Assembly (NCBI GenBank): GCA_027493625.1 | Contig: JAOSKM010000002.1 | Location: forward strand, 62,001 to 126,000 | DNA length: 64,000 bases | DNA from: Planctomycetota bacterium | Lineage (GTDB): Bacteria; Planctomycetota; UBA8742; UBA2392 | Direction of reading: 5' to 3' | In this document: piece after piece, positions 45,363 through 53,756 of the stretch | Layout: every line of letters starts with the position of its first letter | Numbering within the stretch: the first letter of the stretch is position 1 | Program-made: the position numbers and the translations under genes | Notes under the pieces: model-generated | Told to the model about the DNA's origin: nothing | Seen by the model: only the letters and a program-made list of their open reading frames with translations | Databases searched by the model: none

Positions 45363-45739
45363 AGCCCAATACTGCGGGGGTTAAGGCGTGTCGCGGCAGA
45401 CTCCGACGTGCCGAAACTATCGGCAGTCAGGCGCGGAGCGCCGTCACAAATGTTAGCCCCCGCCGGTTGGTGCCAAGCGCAGCGAGGCGCCAACAAGGCG
45501 GGGGTTACGGGCAAAAAAGATGTAGAGGCGCGGAGCGCCGGCACAACGGCCGCTTGCGGCCGATCGGCTCTCGCGGCAAGCGCCGCGAGTGTGTCGGCGC
45601 TCCGCGCCTTTGAAATTTCTTTCGCCGAGTACCCCCACCGAACGCCGGAGGCGTTCGGTGGGGGCTTCCACTGTGCAGGCGCTCCGCGCCAGTAAACTAA
45701 AGCGATGACTGTTTCGCCTTAACCCCGCAGTATTGGGCT
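45363..45739. repeat. Nested-hairpin element, copy 3, with terminal inverted repeats
   Basis: The core 45430-45690 has the same plan as copy 1: outer arms GGCGCGGAGCGCC (45430) and GGCGCTCCGCGCC (45678), a long left hairpin, inner arms (45527 and 45596), central hairpins (CGGCCGC-TT-GCGGCCG and CTCGCGG...CCGCGAG), and a right 15-bp stem (45632-45646 with 45650-45664, loop GGA). It is enclosed by a 25-26 bp inverted repeat: AGCCCAATACTGCGGGGGTT + AAGGCG (45363-45388) and its near-complement at 45715-45739. Confidence 0.8.
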
Positions 45740-45776
45740 GGAAGCCTGCCTGTGTTGCAAGCGCCCCACCCGCAAC

Positions 45777-46429
45777 GGCCCCGCAGGGGCCCGCCAGGGT
45801 AGCCGGGGGCGTAAGCCCCCGGGAAATCGTAACCCGGAATCGCGCGCCCGAAGGGCCGCCTAAAGGCTACAATCCGTCAAATGGGTTCCACCTACCACAG
45901 CGTCCGCGTACACGTCATTTTCGCCTGCAAGGATCGCCAGCCGCTGATCTCGCCCGAAATCAATGCCGAGCTGTTCCAATACATCCATGGCGTCTGCGAC
46001 AAACGCGGCTGCAAGCTCATTGAGGGCGGCGGGATCTCCGACCACGTGCACCTGCTGATCGGCCTGTCGATGACGAAATCGATCGCCGACCTGCTGCGCG
46101 ACATCAAGACCAACACTTCGCGCTGGATTCATGAAAAGTGGCCGCAGCAGGACTTCCGCTGGCAGGACGGCTACGGCGTGTTTTCGGTCAGCGCGTCGCT
46201 GATGCAGCGGACACGGGACTACATCCGCAACCAGGAGGCTCGGCACCAGAAGCAGACCTTCGACGAGGAGCTGGACGAGATCCTGGAGATGCACGGCATG
46301 AAGCGAAACCCGGATGGTTCGGTGTCGCATATTGAGGGAACGCTCTAGGCGGCCCTGCGGGCGCGCCTTTTTGGGCCATGCACACCGGGGGCTGACGCCC
46401 CGGCTACCATAGAGGGCCCCTGCGGGGCC
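45777..46429. mobile_element. IS200/IS605-type unit with double-hairpin inverted ends
   Basis: Both ends carry the same two hairpins in opposite orientation: GGCCCCGCAGGGGCC at the outside (45777; 46415) and, further in, GTAG followed by CCGGGGGC-GTAA-GCCCCCGG or its one-base-shorter variant. About 85 bp at each end match as imperfect inverted repeats. A Y1 transposase lies inside. The ends resemble paired REPs (a BIME) more than a classical IS200 end. Confidence 0.75.
45881..46348 (+). CDS. tnpA: IS200/IS605-family Y1 transposase
   Basis: The 155-residue HUH single-strand transposase begins MGSTYHSVRVHVIFACKDRQ. It has the HUH motif in GGGISDHVHLLIGLSM and the helix FRWQDGYGVFSVSASLMQRT typical of this branch, with catalytic Tyr candidates in GYGVFSVS and TRDYIRNQ. 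No TnpB partner is present. The reading frame is intact. It sits inside a unit with inverted double-hairpin ends. Confidence 0.88.
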   Translation: MGSTYHSVRVHVIFACKDRQPLISPEINAELFQYIHGVCDKRGCKLIEGGGISDHVHLLIGLSMTKSIADLLRDIKTNTSRWIHEKWPQQDFRWQDGYGVFSVSASLMQRTRDYIRNQEARHQKQTFDEELDEILEMHGMKRNPDGSVSHIEGTL

Positions 46430-46542
46430 TAACTGCAACGGCAATCCCGCTCGTCTGGAGCCCCTGCGGGGCCTGTGCAGGCTGCCAGCCTGCCTCGCGC
46501 TGCACCTTGGCGCGAACCTGCTTGGCGACTAACCTTCGCGGC

Positions 46543-47535
46543 ATGCTCTCTCATGCAGTCGAAATCATCGCGATGTGCGCGCAGCAGCCCGACGGGCTGC
46601 TTTCCGACCTGTGGCGGCCGTTTCAAGAGCCGATGCCTCCGCGAATTGAGACTGAGGCGCTGATGTCCGCCGGCGTGCACCTGCCGATTGACACGGCCCG
46701 TTACCGGGCGTTCTTCGCGACGACAAAGGGTTGGCCCACCGACGATTCGCCCGTGTGGCCGTTCGGTGGCTCACCGGCTGGCGGCCCCGCGGCAACCGGC
46801 ATGACGGTGATCAGCAACGCCTGCGTCTCCGGGGCGCAGGCGGTGATCGAGGCCGTTGACGCCTTGCTGGATGACGATTGCGACCTCGCGGCCGTGAACG
46901 CGGGCGACTTCATCACCGACTTCGTCCGCGAGGGATTCGCGTCTCTGCAGGCGTCCGCAACGGACAAGGCAAAGCCGTTCGACCGAACCCGGGATGGCCT
47001 GACCCTCGGCACCGCCGACGCAACCATCGATATGCGTCGCGCGACACAAGGCTCAGGCTTCCCACGCATAATCGCCTACGGCTGCTCCAACGATGCGAAC
47101 CATATCTCGGGGCCTTCGCGGGATGGCTCGGGGTTGGCTTTGGCTATTGAGCGCGCCTTGGTGGGCATTGACCGCTCCGAAATCCGCGCCATCTGCGCCC
47201 ATGGCACCGCCACCGTCTACAACGACGCCATGGAGGCGCGCGCGTTTCACACCGTGTTCGGCGGCAACCCGCCGCCGGTGTTCGGCATCAAGGGCGCCAT
47301 CGGCCACACACTGGGCGCGGCCGGCCTGATCGAGGTCATCATCAGCGCGCTGGTGGCCACCGAGGGCGTGATCCCGCCCACCGTGGGCTTCGAGCGCGGC
47401 GAAGACGACTTTCCCCTCGACGTCGTCCATGGCGAGCCTCGCAAGATCAAACCGGGCTACGTGCTCACCACCAACTCAGGCTTCGGCGGCATGAACACCG
47501 CGATAGTTGTTGGTCCGGGACGGCTGGGTGGATGA
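46543..47535 (+). CDS. Beta-ketoacyl synthase (KAS), short N-terminus
   Basis: A 330-residue condensing enzyme with the complete Cys-His-His triad: Cys94 in NACVSGAQAV, His220 in CAHGTATVYND and His255 in KGAIGHTLGAAG, plus the C-terminal NSGFGGMNTAIV. It should condense malonyl-ACP with acyl groups. Typical FabF-type enzymes have about 70 more residues before the Cys; here the first strand block (VxITGxGxxSPxG) is absent, and the transposase unit ends only 114 bp upstream, so the gene may have lost its beginning. It pairs with the ketosynthase-like gene at 47663. Confidence 0.8.
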   Translation: MLSHAVEIIAMCAQQPDGLLSDLWRPFQEPMPPRIETEALMSAGVHLPIDTARYRAFFATTKGWPTDDSPVWPFGGSPAGGPAATGMTVISNACVSGAQAVIEAVDALLDDDCDLAAVNAGDFITDFVREGFASLQASATDKAKPFDRTRDGLTLGTADATIDMRRATQGSGFPRIIAYGCSNDANHISGPSRDGSGLALAIERALVGIDRSEIRAICAHGTATVYNDAMEARAFHTVFGGNPPPVFGIKGAIGHTLGAAGLIEVIISALVATEGVIPPTVGFERGEDDFPLDVVHGEPRKIKPGYVLTTNSGFGGMNTAIVVGPGRLGG

Positions 47536-47555
47536 TTCGGGAGACTGTCGTGACT

Positions 47556-47649
47556 CGATTTTGGATTTTAGATTTTGGATTTTGGATTGAACTGCCGCGG
47601 GTGCGGCTCGTGCACCAATCCAAAATCCAAAATCCAAAATCCAAAATTG
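47556..47649. repeat. Inverted pair of heptamer arrays (ATTTTGG)n
   Basis: The left arm consists of ATTTTGG/ATTTTAG units (47556-47589). The right arm (47616-47649) is its complement, (CCAAAAT)n. The 34-bp arms enclose about 26 bp. It fills the 127-bp gap between the two ketosynthase genes. Confidence 0.75.
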
Positions 47650-47662
47650 TCGCGGAGCGCCC

Positions 47663-48466
47663 ATGCCGCGCTTGATCGCCTACGGCCGCGTCTCCCCTGC
47701 CGGGCTGCTGTCGTGGGCGCCGGGCGGCGTGCTGCGTACCTCATGGGCAGAGCTCGACGCCGGGCCGGTCGGCGAATACGGCATCCCCAGGCTGCGCGCG
47801 AAGTTCTTCTTCGACCAGCCGTTCACCAAGTACGGCCGCATGGACCCGCTGTGCAAAGTCGCCGTGGCCGCGGCGCAACTGGCCGTGAAGGCGAGCGGCG
47901 ACCTGGCCGGTATCGAGCGCGACGAGGTCGCCCAGGTGGGCGGCACCATGCTGGGCTGCCTCGAGGTGGACGCCCAGTTCGAGGCCACGCGCCGTGCGGG
48001 CGCGCCCTCGCCGGCGCTGTTCGTCTACACGCTGCCCAGCATGTTCCAGGGCGAGATCGCGATCGCGTACCACCTGCGCGGGCGCTGCACGCTGCTCTCC
48101 ACCGGCGAGCTGTCGGCCATGACCGCGCTCGCCACCGGCATCCGCTGGGCCGAGAAAGGCCGCGCCAAACACGTGCTGGTAGTCGCGGCCGACGCAGCGG
48201 GACCGGCGGCCTCCGAGCTGGGCCCAGACTTCACGCCGCAGTCCGCGGCCGCGGCCTGGCTGCTGACAGGCGACGACGGCCCGGGGCGCAGGCTCTCCGA
48301 TGTGCGCTTCAGTGCCGGGCCCGGCGGTGCGCTGGTGCTGCAGGCCGGTGAGTTGGCATACGGCGTGACGTTCGTGGATACGCTTGAGCCGCTGCTGCTG
48401 GGCGAAGGCAGCCCCCGCGTCTACGCCGAACGCGGCGGACAGGGCGTGAGTTTTCAGATCGGCTGA
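47663..48466 (+). CDS. Ketosynthase-like protein without nucleophilic Cys (chain-length-factor-like)
   Basis: A 267-residue protein with the fold start PRLIAYGRVSPAGLLSWAPG and thiolase-type core segments (DPLCKVAVAAAQLAVK, QVGGTMLGCLEVDAQF). Where ketosynthases have the active Cys, this reads TLLSTGELSAMTALA, with no Cys. The two later His motifs are also missing and the protein is short. It therefore resembles the inactive partner of ketosynthase pairs (chain-length factors, or aryl-polyene and related clusters). It should form a dimer with the product of 46543-47535. Confidence 0.7.
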   Translation: MPRLIAYGRVSPAGLLSWAPGGVLRTSWAELDAGPVGEYGIPRLRAKFFFDQPFTKYGRMDPLCKVAVAAAQLAVKASGDLAGIERDEVAQVGGTMLGCLEVDAQFEATRRAGAPSPALFVYTLPSMFQGEIAIAYHLRGRCTLLSTGELSAMTALATGIRWAEKGRAKHVLVVAADAAGPAASELGPDFTPQSAAAAWLLTGDDGPGRRLSDVRFSAGPGGALVLQAGELAYGVTFVDTLEPLLLGEGSPRVYAERGGQGVSFQIG

Positions 48467-49574
48467 ACGGCCGCCACGGCGGGGTCGCGGCGCTACTCTG
48501 TCGCGAGCCGGTGGTTTTCCACCACAGTTCGACCTTGCGCAGCAGCTCTGATCTCTTGGGGCCGCGCAGTTTGCCCAGCTCCTCCAGCGCCTCAGCGAGT
48601 CCTTCGCCCTCGAAGATCACGTCCTCGCCGCTCCACCAGCGCAGGCGCTGGAGCACCACACGGTTGGCGCCGCCCAGGTCAGACTCCATCGCCGACAGCA
48701 GGTAGTCACCGTAGCGCCGGCCCTTGAAAGTGTGTTCTTCACTGAGGCCCTTGCACAGCACCACCTTGGCCTTCTCGAGGTCTTCCAGCTTTTTGTTCAG
48801 CCGCGCGATCGCCTTGGCGCGGTCGGCATAGGGGGCGATCGGCGAGTAATTGAAGGCGATTGCCGGGTTTTCCACCCAGATCGCTTCACACCACAGTGAG
48901 GCGCAGCGGCGCAGGCGTTCTTCGCCGCGGCGCTGGGTGTCGGTCTTCTTCTGGTCGTCGCCCGCCTCATCCCCGAGCATGTAGACCGACAGCCGCTTCA
49001 TCATCAGCCCCATTGCGCGCACGCCGAAAAAGCGGTCCAGCAGCGGCATCAGGCGCATGGCTCGCCGCACGGGGACCACCAGCTTGCCCTCGCTGTCCTC
49101 GGCCACGCCCTCGCACATCAGCTTCACGAAGTCGGACTCCTGCACCAGCGTGCGCAGCACCTCGAGGCGGCGGGCCGTCAGCTGCTTGGCGCCTGCTTCG
49201 GCCGTGTGCGCCGGCTTCATGCGCGAAAGGGCATCCAGCGCCGCGACCCTCACCTGCTGCTGCTCGCTGTCCAGCACCACGCAGGCGGCCGTGGCGGCGG
49301 CCGTGGTGTCCGCCAGAGCCAGCGCCGCAAGCACGGTTTCGGCCTCGCCTGCAGTGATGCGGTTGACCTCGACGCCAAGCTGCGCGGCGGTCTCGACGCT
49401 CATGGTGCCGAGCTCGTTGTTGCCGCGATCGCGCAGGGAGAGGTCGCTGGAAAGCAGAGCCTCCACGATATCCACCGCGCTCATGGCCGCGGGGGCCGGC
49501 GCCTGGGCGGCTGCGGGAACGTGCAGGCTGAGCGCAGCCAGGATCAGGATCGCGACCAGGTACTTCATTGCCAT
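48309..49574 (-). CDS. Secreted HEAT-like protein
   Basis: Starts at 49574 with MAMKYLVAILILAALSLHVP, a signal peptide. The mature part is helical, with HEAT-like pairs (DSEQQQVRVAALDALSRMKP) and a long charged middle. The frame runs to 48309, overlapping the convergent ketosynthase-like gene by 158 bp, and the last 60 codons look unlike protein (PPWRPFSRSENSRPVRRVRR). If one G is missing near 48520 the protein would instead end WWENHRLATE at 48493, which looks more natural. The role is unknown. Confidence 0.6.
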   Translation of the reverse strand: MAMKYLVAILILAALSLHVPAAAQAPAPAAMSAVDIVEALLSSDLSLRDRGNNELGTMSVETAAQLGVEVNRITAGEAETVLAALALADTTAAATAACVVLDSEQQQVRVAALDALSRMKPAHTAEAGAKQLTARRLEVLRTLVQESDFVKLMCEGVAEDSEGKLVVPVRRAMRLMPLLDRFFGVRAMGLMMKRLSVYMLGDEAGDDQKKTDTQRRGEERLRRCASLWCEAIWVENPAIAFNYSPIAPYADRAKAIARLNKKLEDLEKAKVVLCKGLSEEHTFKGRRYGDYLLSAMESDLGGANRVVLQRLRWWSGEDVIFEGEGLAEALEELGKLRGPKRSELLRKVELWWKTTGSRQSSAATPPWRPFSRSENSRPVRRVRRRRGGCLRPAAAAQAYPRTSRRMPTHRPAAPAHRRARH

Positions 49575-49670
49575 AGTGTGGCAGGCAGGATGGAGGGATT
49601 CCAGTGCGGTTTCCCGCGTCGCGTCGGTTGCTACACTGGACGCCCCTTGGGCAGGCCCCTGAGCGCGGAT

Positions 49671-50576
49671 ATGAAGAAGGCGATTCCGGTAGTCGTGATC
49701 GTGCTGCTGGCGCTGATCGCCGCGTGGGTGATCGCCAGGCTGACCGGTGACACCCCCCCGCCGCCCGTCAACACCTCCGACTACAGCGGAAACATCGACT
49801 TCAAGGCCGAGGACTTCATCCCCACCTTCGACCTGGACGGCGACGGCCAGGTCACGCTCGCGGAATTCAAAGAGCGCTACGGCAAGCCGTTGCAAGAGGG
49901 CCACCCACCGCTGATCTTCCATACCCACGCCGGCGGGCCCGAACTCTCGGCGGAGGAAGCCTTCACGAAGTACTGGGACCGCGACTCCAACGGCGTGGTG
50001 GACGCCGCCGACATGAAGGCGGCCGCCGACAACCGCTGGGTCAGCTTCCGCGACGACGCCAACCGCAGGGGCCTCAAGGCCGTAGATTTCGAGGGCCGCT
50101 ACCTGGCGCTGAACCGCGCGCAGAACGGTACGTTCGAGGCCGAGTCGGGAGCCCTGGCGCGCAAGGAGCTGCCCTACGCCGGGCGCTTCTGGGCCACGAA
50201 GTATTTCAGCCGCTGGGTGCAGTTCCGGCAGGACGACGGCTCATGGCTCACAGGCTTCGGCTCGGAGGCCAACGGCAGGCTGTACCTGCTGACGCCCGAC
50301 GCCAGGCTGAGCGTGAAGGACCCCGCCAAGGTGCAGGTCACCGAACTGGCAGAAGACGTGCCGCAGATGCAGTACGCGCGCGAAGTGGTAAAGTTCCGCT
50401 TCGACGACGTGCAGGCGAACCTGCAGCTCGCCCGCAAGTGCCGCGAGTGGGGCATGCCGACCGAGGCCGGCATGCTGTACGCCCGCGTGCTGGTGTTCGA
50501 GCCCGCGAATCAGGAAGCCCTGGACGAGCTGGGCTACGAGGTCAGGGACGGGCAGTTCGTGAAGAAGGGCGAATGA
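49671..50576 (+). CDS. Membrane-anchored EF-hand protein
   Basis: The 301-residue protein has an N-terminal anchor (AIPVVVIVLLALIAAWVIA), then two EF-hand loops: DLDGDGQVTLAEF (about residues 47-59) and DRDSNGVVDAADM (about 104-116), with good calcium-ligand positions. The C-terminal part is soluble and ends with a tetratricopeptide-like helix pair (LARKCREWGMPTEAGMLYAR). The stop overlaps the xseA start (ATGA), so the two are translated together. The functional link between a calcium-binding surface protein and exonuclease VII is not obvious. Confidence 0.75.
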   Translation: MKKAIPVVVIVLLALIAAWVIARLTGDTPPPPVNTSDYSGNIDFKAEDFIPTFDLDGDGQVTLAEFKERYGKPLQEGHPPLIFHTHAGGPELSAEEAFTKYWDRDSNGVVDAADMKAAADNRWVSFRDDANRRGLKAVDFEGRYLALNRAQNGTFEAESGALARKELPYAGRFWATKYFSRWVQFRQDDGSWLTGFGSEANGRLYLLTPDARLSVKDPAKVQVTELAEDVPQMQYAREVVKFRFDDVQANLQLARKCREWGMPTEAGMLYARVLVFEPANQEALDELGYEVRDGQFVKKGE

Positions 50577-51775
50577 TGGAGGCCATCTCCGTCACCGAAT
50601 TCTCCAATCGCGTCAAGCGCTGCCTGGAACCCCAGTTCAGCAACGTGGCCGTGACCGGTGAGCTCAGCAACTACCGCGGCCCGCACCATTCCGGCCACGT
50701 CTACTGCAACTTGAAAGACTCCGGCGCGCAGGTGCGGCTGATCATCTGGCGCGGCACCTTCGAGCGCCTGAAGTTCAAGCTGACCGACGGACTCGAGGTC
50801 ACCATCATCGGCAAGCTGGATGTGTATGCGCGGCGCGGCGAGTACAGCCTGGTCGCCACCTCCGTGCAGCCCAAGGGCGTCGGGGGCCTGCAACTCGCCT
50901 TCCAGCAGATGTACGAGCGCCTGGAACACGAGGGCCTGTTCGACTCCGGGCACAAGAAGCCGCTGCCCGAATACCCCCAGCGCATCGCGGTGATCACCAG
51001 CCCCACGGGCGCGGCCATTCATGATGTCTTGACTACCGCGCGGCGCCGCAACCGGCTGGTGGAAATCCTGGTCTACCCGGCCAAGGTTCAGGGCGAAGGC
51101 GCGGCCGAGCAGGTGGCCCGCGCGATCCGCAGACTGAACGCGCTGAACGCGAGCCTCGGCATCGACGCCATGATCGTCGGGCGCGGCGGCGGCAGCCTGG
51201 AGGACCTGTGGGCCTTCAATGAAGAGGCCGTGGCGCGCGCCATCTACGACAGCGAGATCCCAGTGGTCAGCGCCGTCGGCCACGAGGTGGACACCACCAT
51301 CGCCGACCTGGTTGCCGACTTCCGCGCGCCGACGCCGACCGCCGCCGCCGAAATCCTGGTGCCGGAACTGGCGGGCATGGTCGAGCTGGTGACCGAGTAC
51401 CAGTTGAAACTCGGCCGCGGTCTGCGGCACACGCTGGAGCTGTGGCGCGGCCGCCTCGATACCATGCAGGAAAGGCTGACGGCGCTGGGCCCGCTGAATC
51501 AGTTGAGGCGCGAGCAGCAGAGGCTGGATTACCTGATGGAAGGCCTGAAGTGGTCGATGCACCACCGGCTGAAGGACCGCAAAGAAAAGCTCAACGCCCT
51601 GGGCGCGCACCTGGAGGCCCTGAGCCCACTAAAGGTGCTGGAGCGCGGCTACAGCATCACCCGCGACGCCGAGGGCAGGGTGATCAAGAAAGCCGGCGAA
51701 GTGAGCCCGGGTGACGTCGTCACCACCAGGCTCGCGGATGGAGTGATCGAGAGCCGGGTGACGAAGGCCGGCTAG
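50573..51775 (+). CDS. xseA: Exodeoxyribonuclease VII large subunit
   Basis: A 400-residue protein with the N-terminal OB fold (ISVTEFSNRVKRCLEPQFSN, VTGELSNYRGPHHSGHVYCN) and the catalytic domain (RIAVITSPTGAAIHDVL, IVGRGGGSLEDLWAFNEE, VSAVGHEVDTTIADLVADFR). It degrades single-stranded DNA with the small XseB subunit, which is not visible in this window. The C-terminal coiled-coil tail and GYSITRDAEGRVIKKAGEV segment are normal for the family, although the protein is slightly shorter than the E. coli enzyme. ATG 50573 overlaps the previous stop. Confidence 0.95.
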   Translation: MMEAISVTEFSNRVKRCLEPQFSNVAVTGELSNYRGPHHSGHVYCNLKDSGAQVRLIIWRGTFERLKFKLTDGLEVTIIGKLDVYARRGEYSLVATSVQPKGVGGLQLAFQQMYERLEHEGLFDSGHKKPLPEYPQRIAVITSPTGAAIHDVLTTARRRNRLVEILVYPAKVQGEGAAEQVARAIRRLNALNASLGIDAMIVGRGGGSLEDLWAFNEEAVARAIYDSEIPVVSAVGHEVDTTIADLVADFRAPTPTAAAEILVPELAGMVELVTEYQLKLGRGLRHTLELWRGRLDTMQERLTALGPLNQLRREQQRLDYLMEGLKWSMHHRLKDRKEKLNALGAHLEALSPLKVLERGYSITRDAEGRVIKKAGEVSPGDVVTTRLADGVIESRVTKAG

Positions 51776-51792
51776 CCCGCGGTGACGTGCGC

Positions 51793-52275
51793 TCAGGATC
51801 GGGCGGGCCTGGCTTTTCCCTTGCCCTTGCCCTTGAGGTTGCCTTCGTACCAGGCGATGTACTGCTTGGCGGGCACGCGTCTGATGGCCTGGCCGATCAC
51901 GTCCAGCGCCACGTCCTCCAGCTTCTTGAAGCGGATGCAGCACTTGCCCATGTCCAGCTTCTTGCCCGTCTTCTTCCAGGCATCCCTGAACCACTTCTCG
52001 TGCTCGGGGTTCATGTAGATGCTCATCAGGTACACAGCCATGTGGTTCTTCTGGCTGGCGAGGGCGGCGAACGGCAGCGGCTGCCTGGGGTCGCAGTGGT
52101 AGCCGTCCGGGTACACGCTGTGGGGCACGCAGTAGTCGATCATGCCGTGCATCCCCTCGCGGTATTGTTTGTCCAGGTTCTTCAGGATGGCGTTACGCAC
52201 GGCCTCGATGGCGGCGCGACGGTCCGCGGGCAGGCTGTCGAGATACTCCGCAACGGTTTTCGCTTTTGATTGCAT
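51793..52275 (-). CDS. DUF1801 protein (YdhG-like)
   Basis: The 160-residue protein begins MQSKAKTVAEYLDSLPADRR and continues with DYCVPHSVYPDGYHCDPRQP and FAALASQKNHMAVYLM, the typical order of DUF1801 proteins. These small soluble proteins have no firmly assigned function. The C-terminal tail is Lys-rich (NLKGKGKGKARPARS), suggesting nucleic-acid affinity. It is convergent with xseA, 17 nt apart. Confidence 0.8.
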   Translation of the reverse strand: MQSKAKTVAEYLDSLPADRRAAIEAVRNAILKNLDKQYREGMHGMIDYCVPHSVYPDGYHCDPRQPLPFAALASQKNHMAVYLMSIYMNPEHEKWFRDAWKKTGKKLDMGKCCIRFKKLEDVALDVIGQAIRRVPAKQYIAWYEGNLKGKGKGKARPARS

Positions 52276-52433
52276 GGGCAACAGTCTAGCGGCTTCGCAC
52301 GCCGGGTTCCATGGCATGAAGTACGTGCCGGCCGCCGCGCGTTGGCCCGGCAACGTCGCCTTTGGCGACCGGGACGAAGAGACGCGAAGTCCGCCGCGCG
52401 CAGCAGTCGGTACGGGCATTTCCTGAAAAAGCT

Positions 52434-53756
52434 CTACTTCCGGCGTCGCTTGAACGCCGGATCTTCAGCGCCGGAAAGCCGCGCCGGGCGCGATCTGTCG
52501 AGTTCAATCTGCCAGATCTCAATCAGCAGAGTGCTTCCGTCGGGGCTGATCTTCCACCCGGCCGCGAGGCCGTCTGACGTATAGCGCATGCGTCCGTCCA
52601 GGCGCGTTCGCAGCCAATCGATGGCTTCCTGCTCGCTGGCGAAGTCGCGTGTGCCTTCCTGGTAGTCCAGGTGCAGGCCCGATGCAGTGGCGCTGCGGTG
52701 GTAGACGACGAAGTCGTCTTCGTTGTCATACGTGAGTCGAAACGTGTAGCTTTGTCCGGAGTTCTCGACCGTGCGGCGTGAAGGAGTCTCCGCGCTAACC
52801 TTCAAGACTTCGCTGCCGAGCTGGACGTTGAGGGTCTCGCCGTCCAGCGCGACGTTCTGGAAAGCGCGAGTCGAATGGTCCTCCCACCACTCGCGCCGAC
52901 GCTCCTCGTAATGCTCGATCAGCTCGGCATCGGTGGGCTTGTCGATCAGCGGCGGCTGGGTGAAGGGCAGCAGCGCCGCCAGTGCCAGGATGGAAGCGAT
53001 TGCCAGCGCCCACAAATCCTTGTGCGCCGGTGCGTCCAGCTGTGGCCTGCGCAGCTCCACCGGAAGCGGAAGACGCGGTTTGCGGCTGGCGACGCCAAAG
53101 CCGAGGTGGACCAACGCCCACACGATCACCAGCGGGGCCGCCAGGATCGACAGGCAGCTGGTGCTGGTCACGATGCTCATGTGCGCGGCCTCAACTTCCG
53201 TGCGGCGCACCCCGCCCATCAGGTCCAGCACGTTCCACGGCGAAAGCCACAGCGCCACGGACATCACCACGTAGCCGTAGATCAGCACCAATGCCGTTGC
53301 GGCGAAGGGCTTGCGCCCGGTAAGCACCTGGGCCACGCGGATCATGATGAACACGCGCCAGGCCGAAACGATGGCGAGCAGCGCGTAGTTGGCCTTGACG
53401 GCCTCGGCCGGCTCCATGAAACGCTCGACGGGAATGGCGTACAGCCAGGCGATCGGCGCGGTCAGCCAGAACAGGCCGAGGAATACCCGGTAGCCGCCGA
53501 AGAACGGCGCCGCCGTGAGGTTCGCGCGCCGGGCCGCCAGCCACAGCACGCACCATAAAAGGAAAGAGGAGACCAGCGAGGCGCCCAGCGGCACCAGCAT
53601 GATCCAGGGGCGATGGGGGATGTACTCGGCGTCGTACTCGCGCGCGAAGGCGGCGCTGAACACGAACAGCAGGCCGATCCAGAGCGCGTGCTTCGAGCGC
53701 GCCAGGGTCAGGATCGCGTCGCGGCTCCCGATCAGGTAGCTGCCGAGCGTGGCTAC
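52434..53756 (-). CDS. Polytopic membrane protein with C-terminal soluble domain
   Basis: About 440 codons with seven or so hydrophobic segments (first WIGLLFVFSAAFA, then IMLVPLGASLVSSFLLWCVL, then LVLIYGYVVMSVALWLS) and a soluble C-terminal domain of about 150 residues. It resembles Yip1/DUF-type permease-like proteins only in general. The start is not resolved: the frame is open into the radical SAM gene up to ATG 53927, but protein-like sequence begins right after that gene's stop (SYLIGSRDAILTLARSKHAL), where no ATG or GTG is seen, so a rare start codon or an indel is possible. Confidence 0.6.
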   Translation of the reverse strand, partial: VATLGSYLIGSRDAILTLARSKHALWIGLLFVFSAAFAREYDAEYIPHRPWIMLVPLGASLVSSFLLWCVLWLAARRANLTAAPFFGGYRVFLGLFWLTAPIAWLYAIPVERFMEPAEAVKANYALLAIVSAWRVFIMIRVAQVLTGRKPFAATALVLIYGYVVMSVALWLSPWNVLDLMGGVRRTEVEAAHMSIVTSTSCLSILAAPLVIVWALVHLGFGVASRKPRLPLPVELRRPQLDAPAHKDLWALAIASILALAALLPFTQPPLIDKPTDAELIEHYEERRREWWEDHSTRAFQNVALDGETLNVQLGSEVLKVSAETPSRRTVENSGQSYTFRLTYDNEDDFVVYHRSATASGLHLDYQEGTRDFASEQEAIDWLRTRLDGRMRYTSDGLAAGWKISPDGSTLLIEIWQIELDRSRPARLSGAEDPAFKRRRK

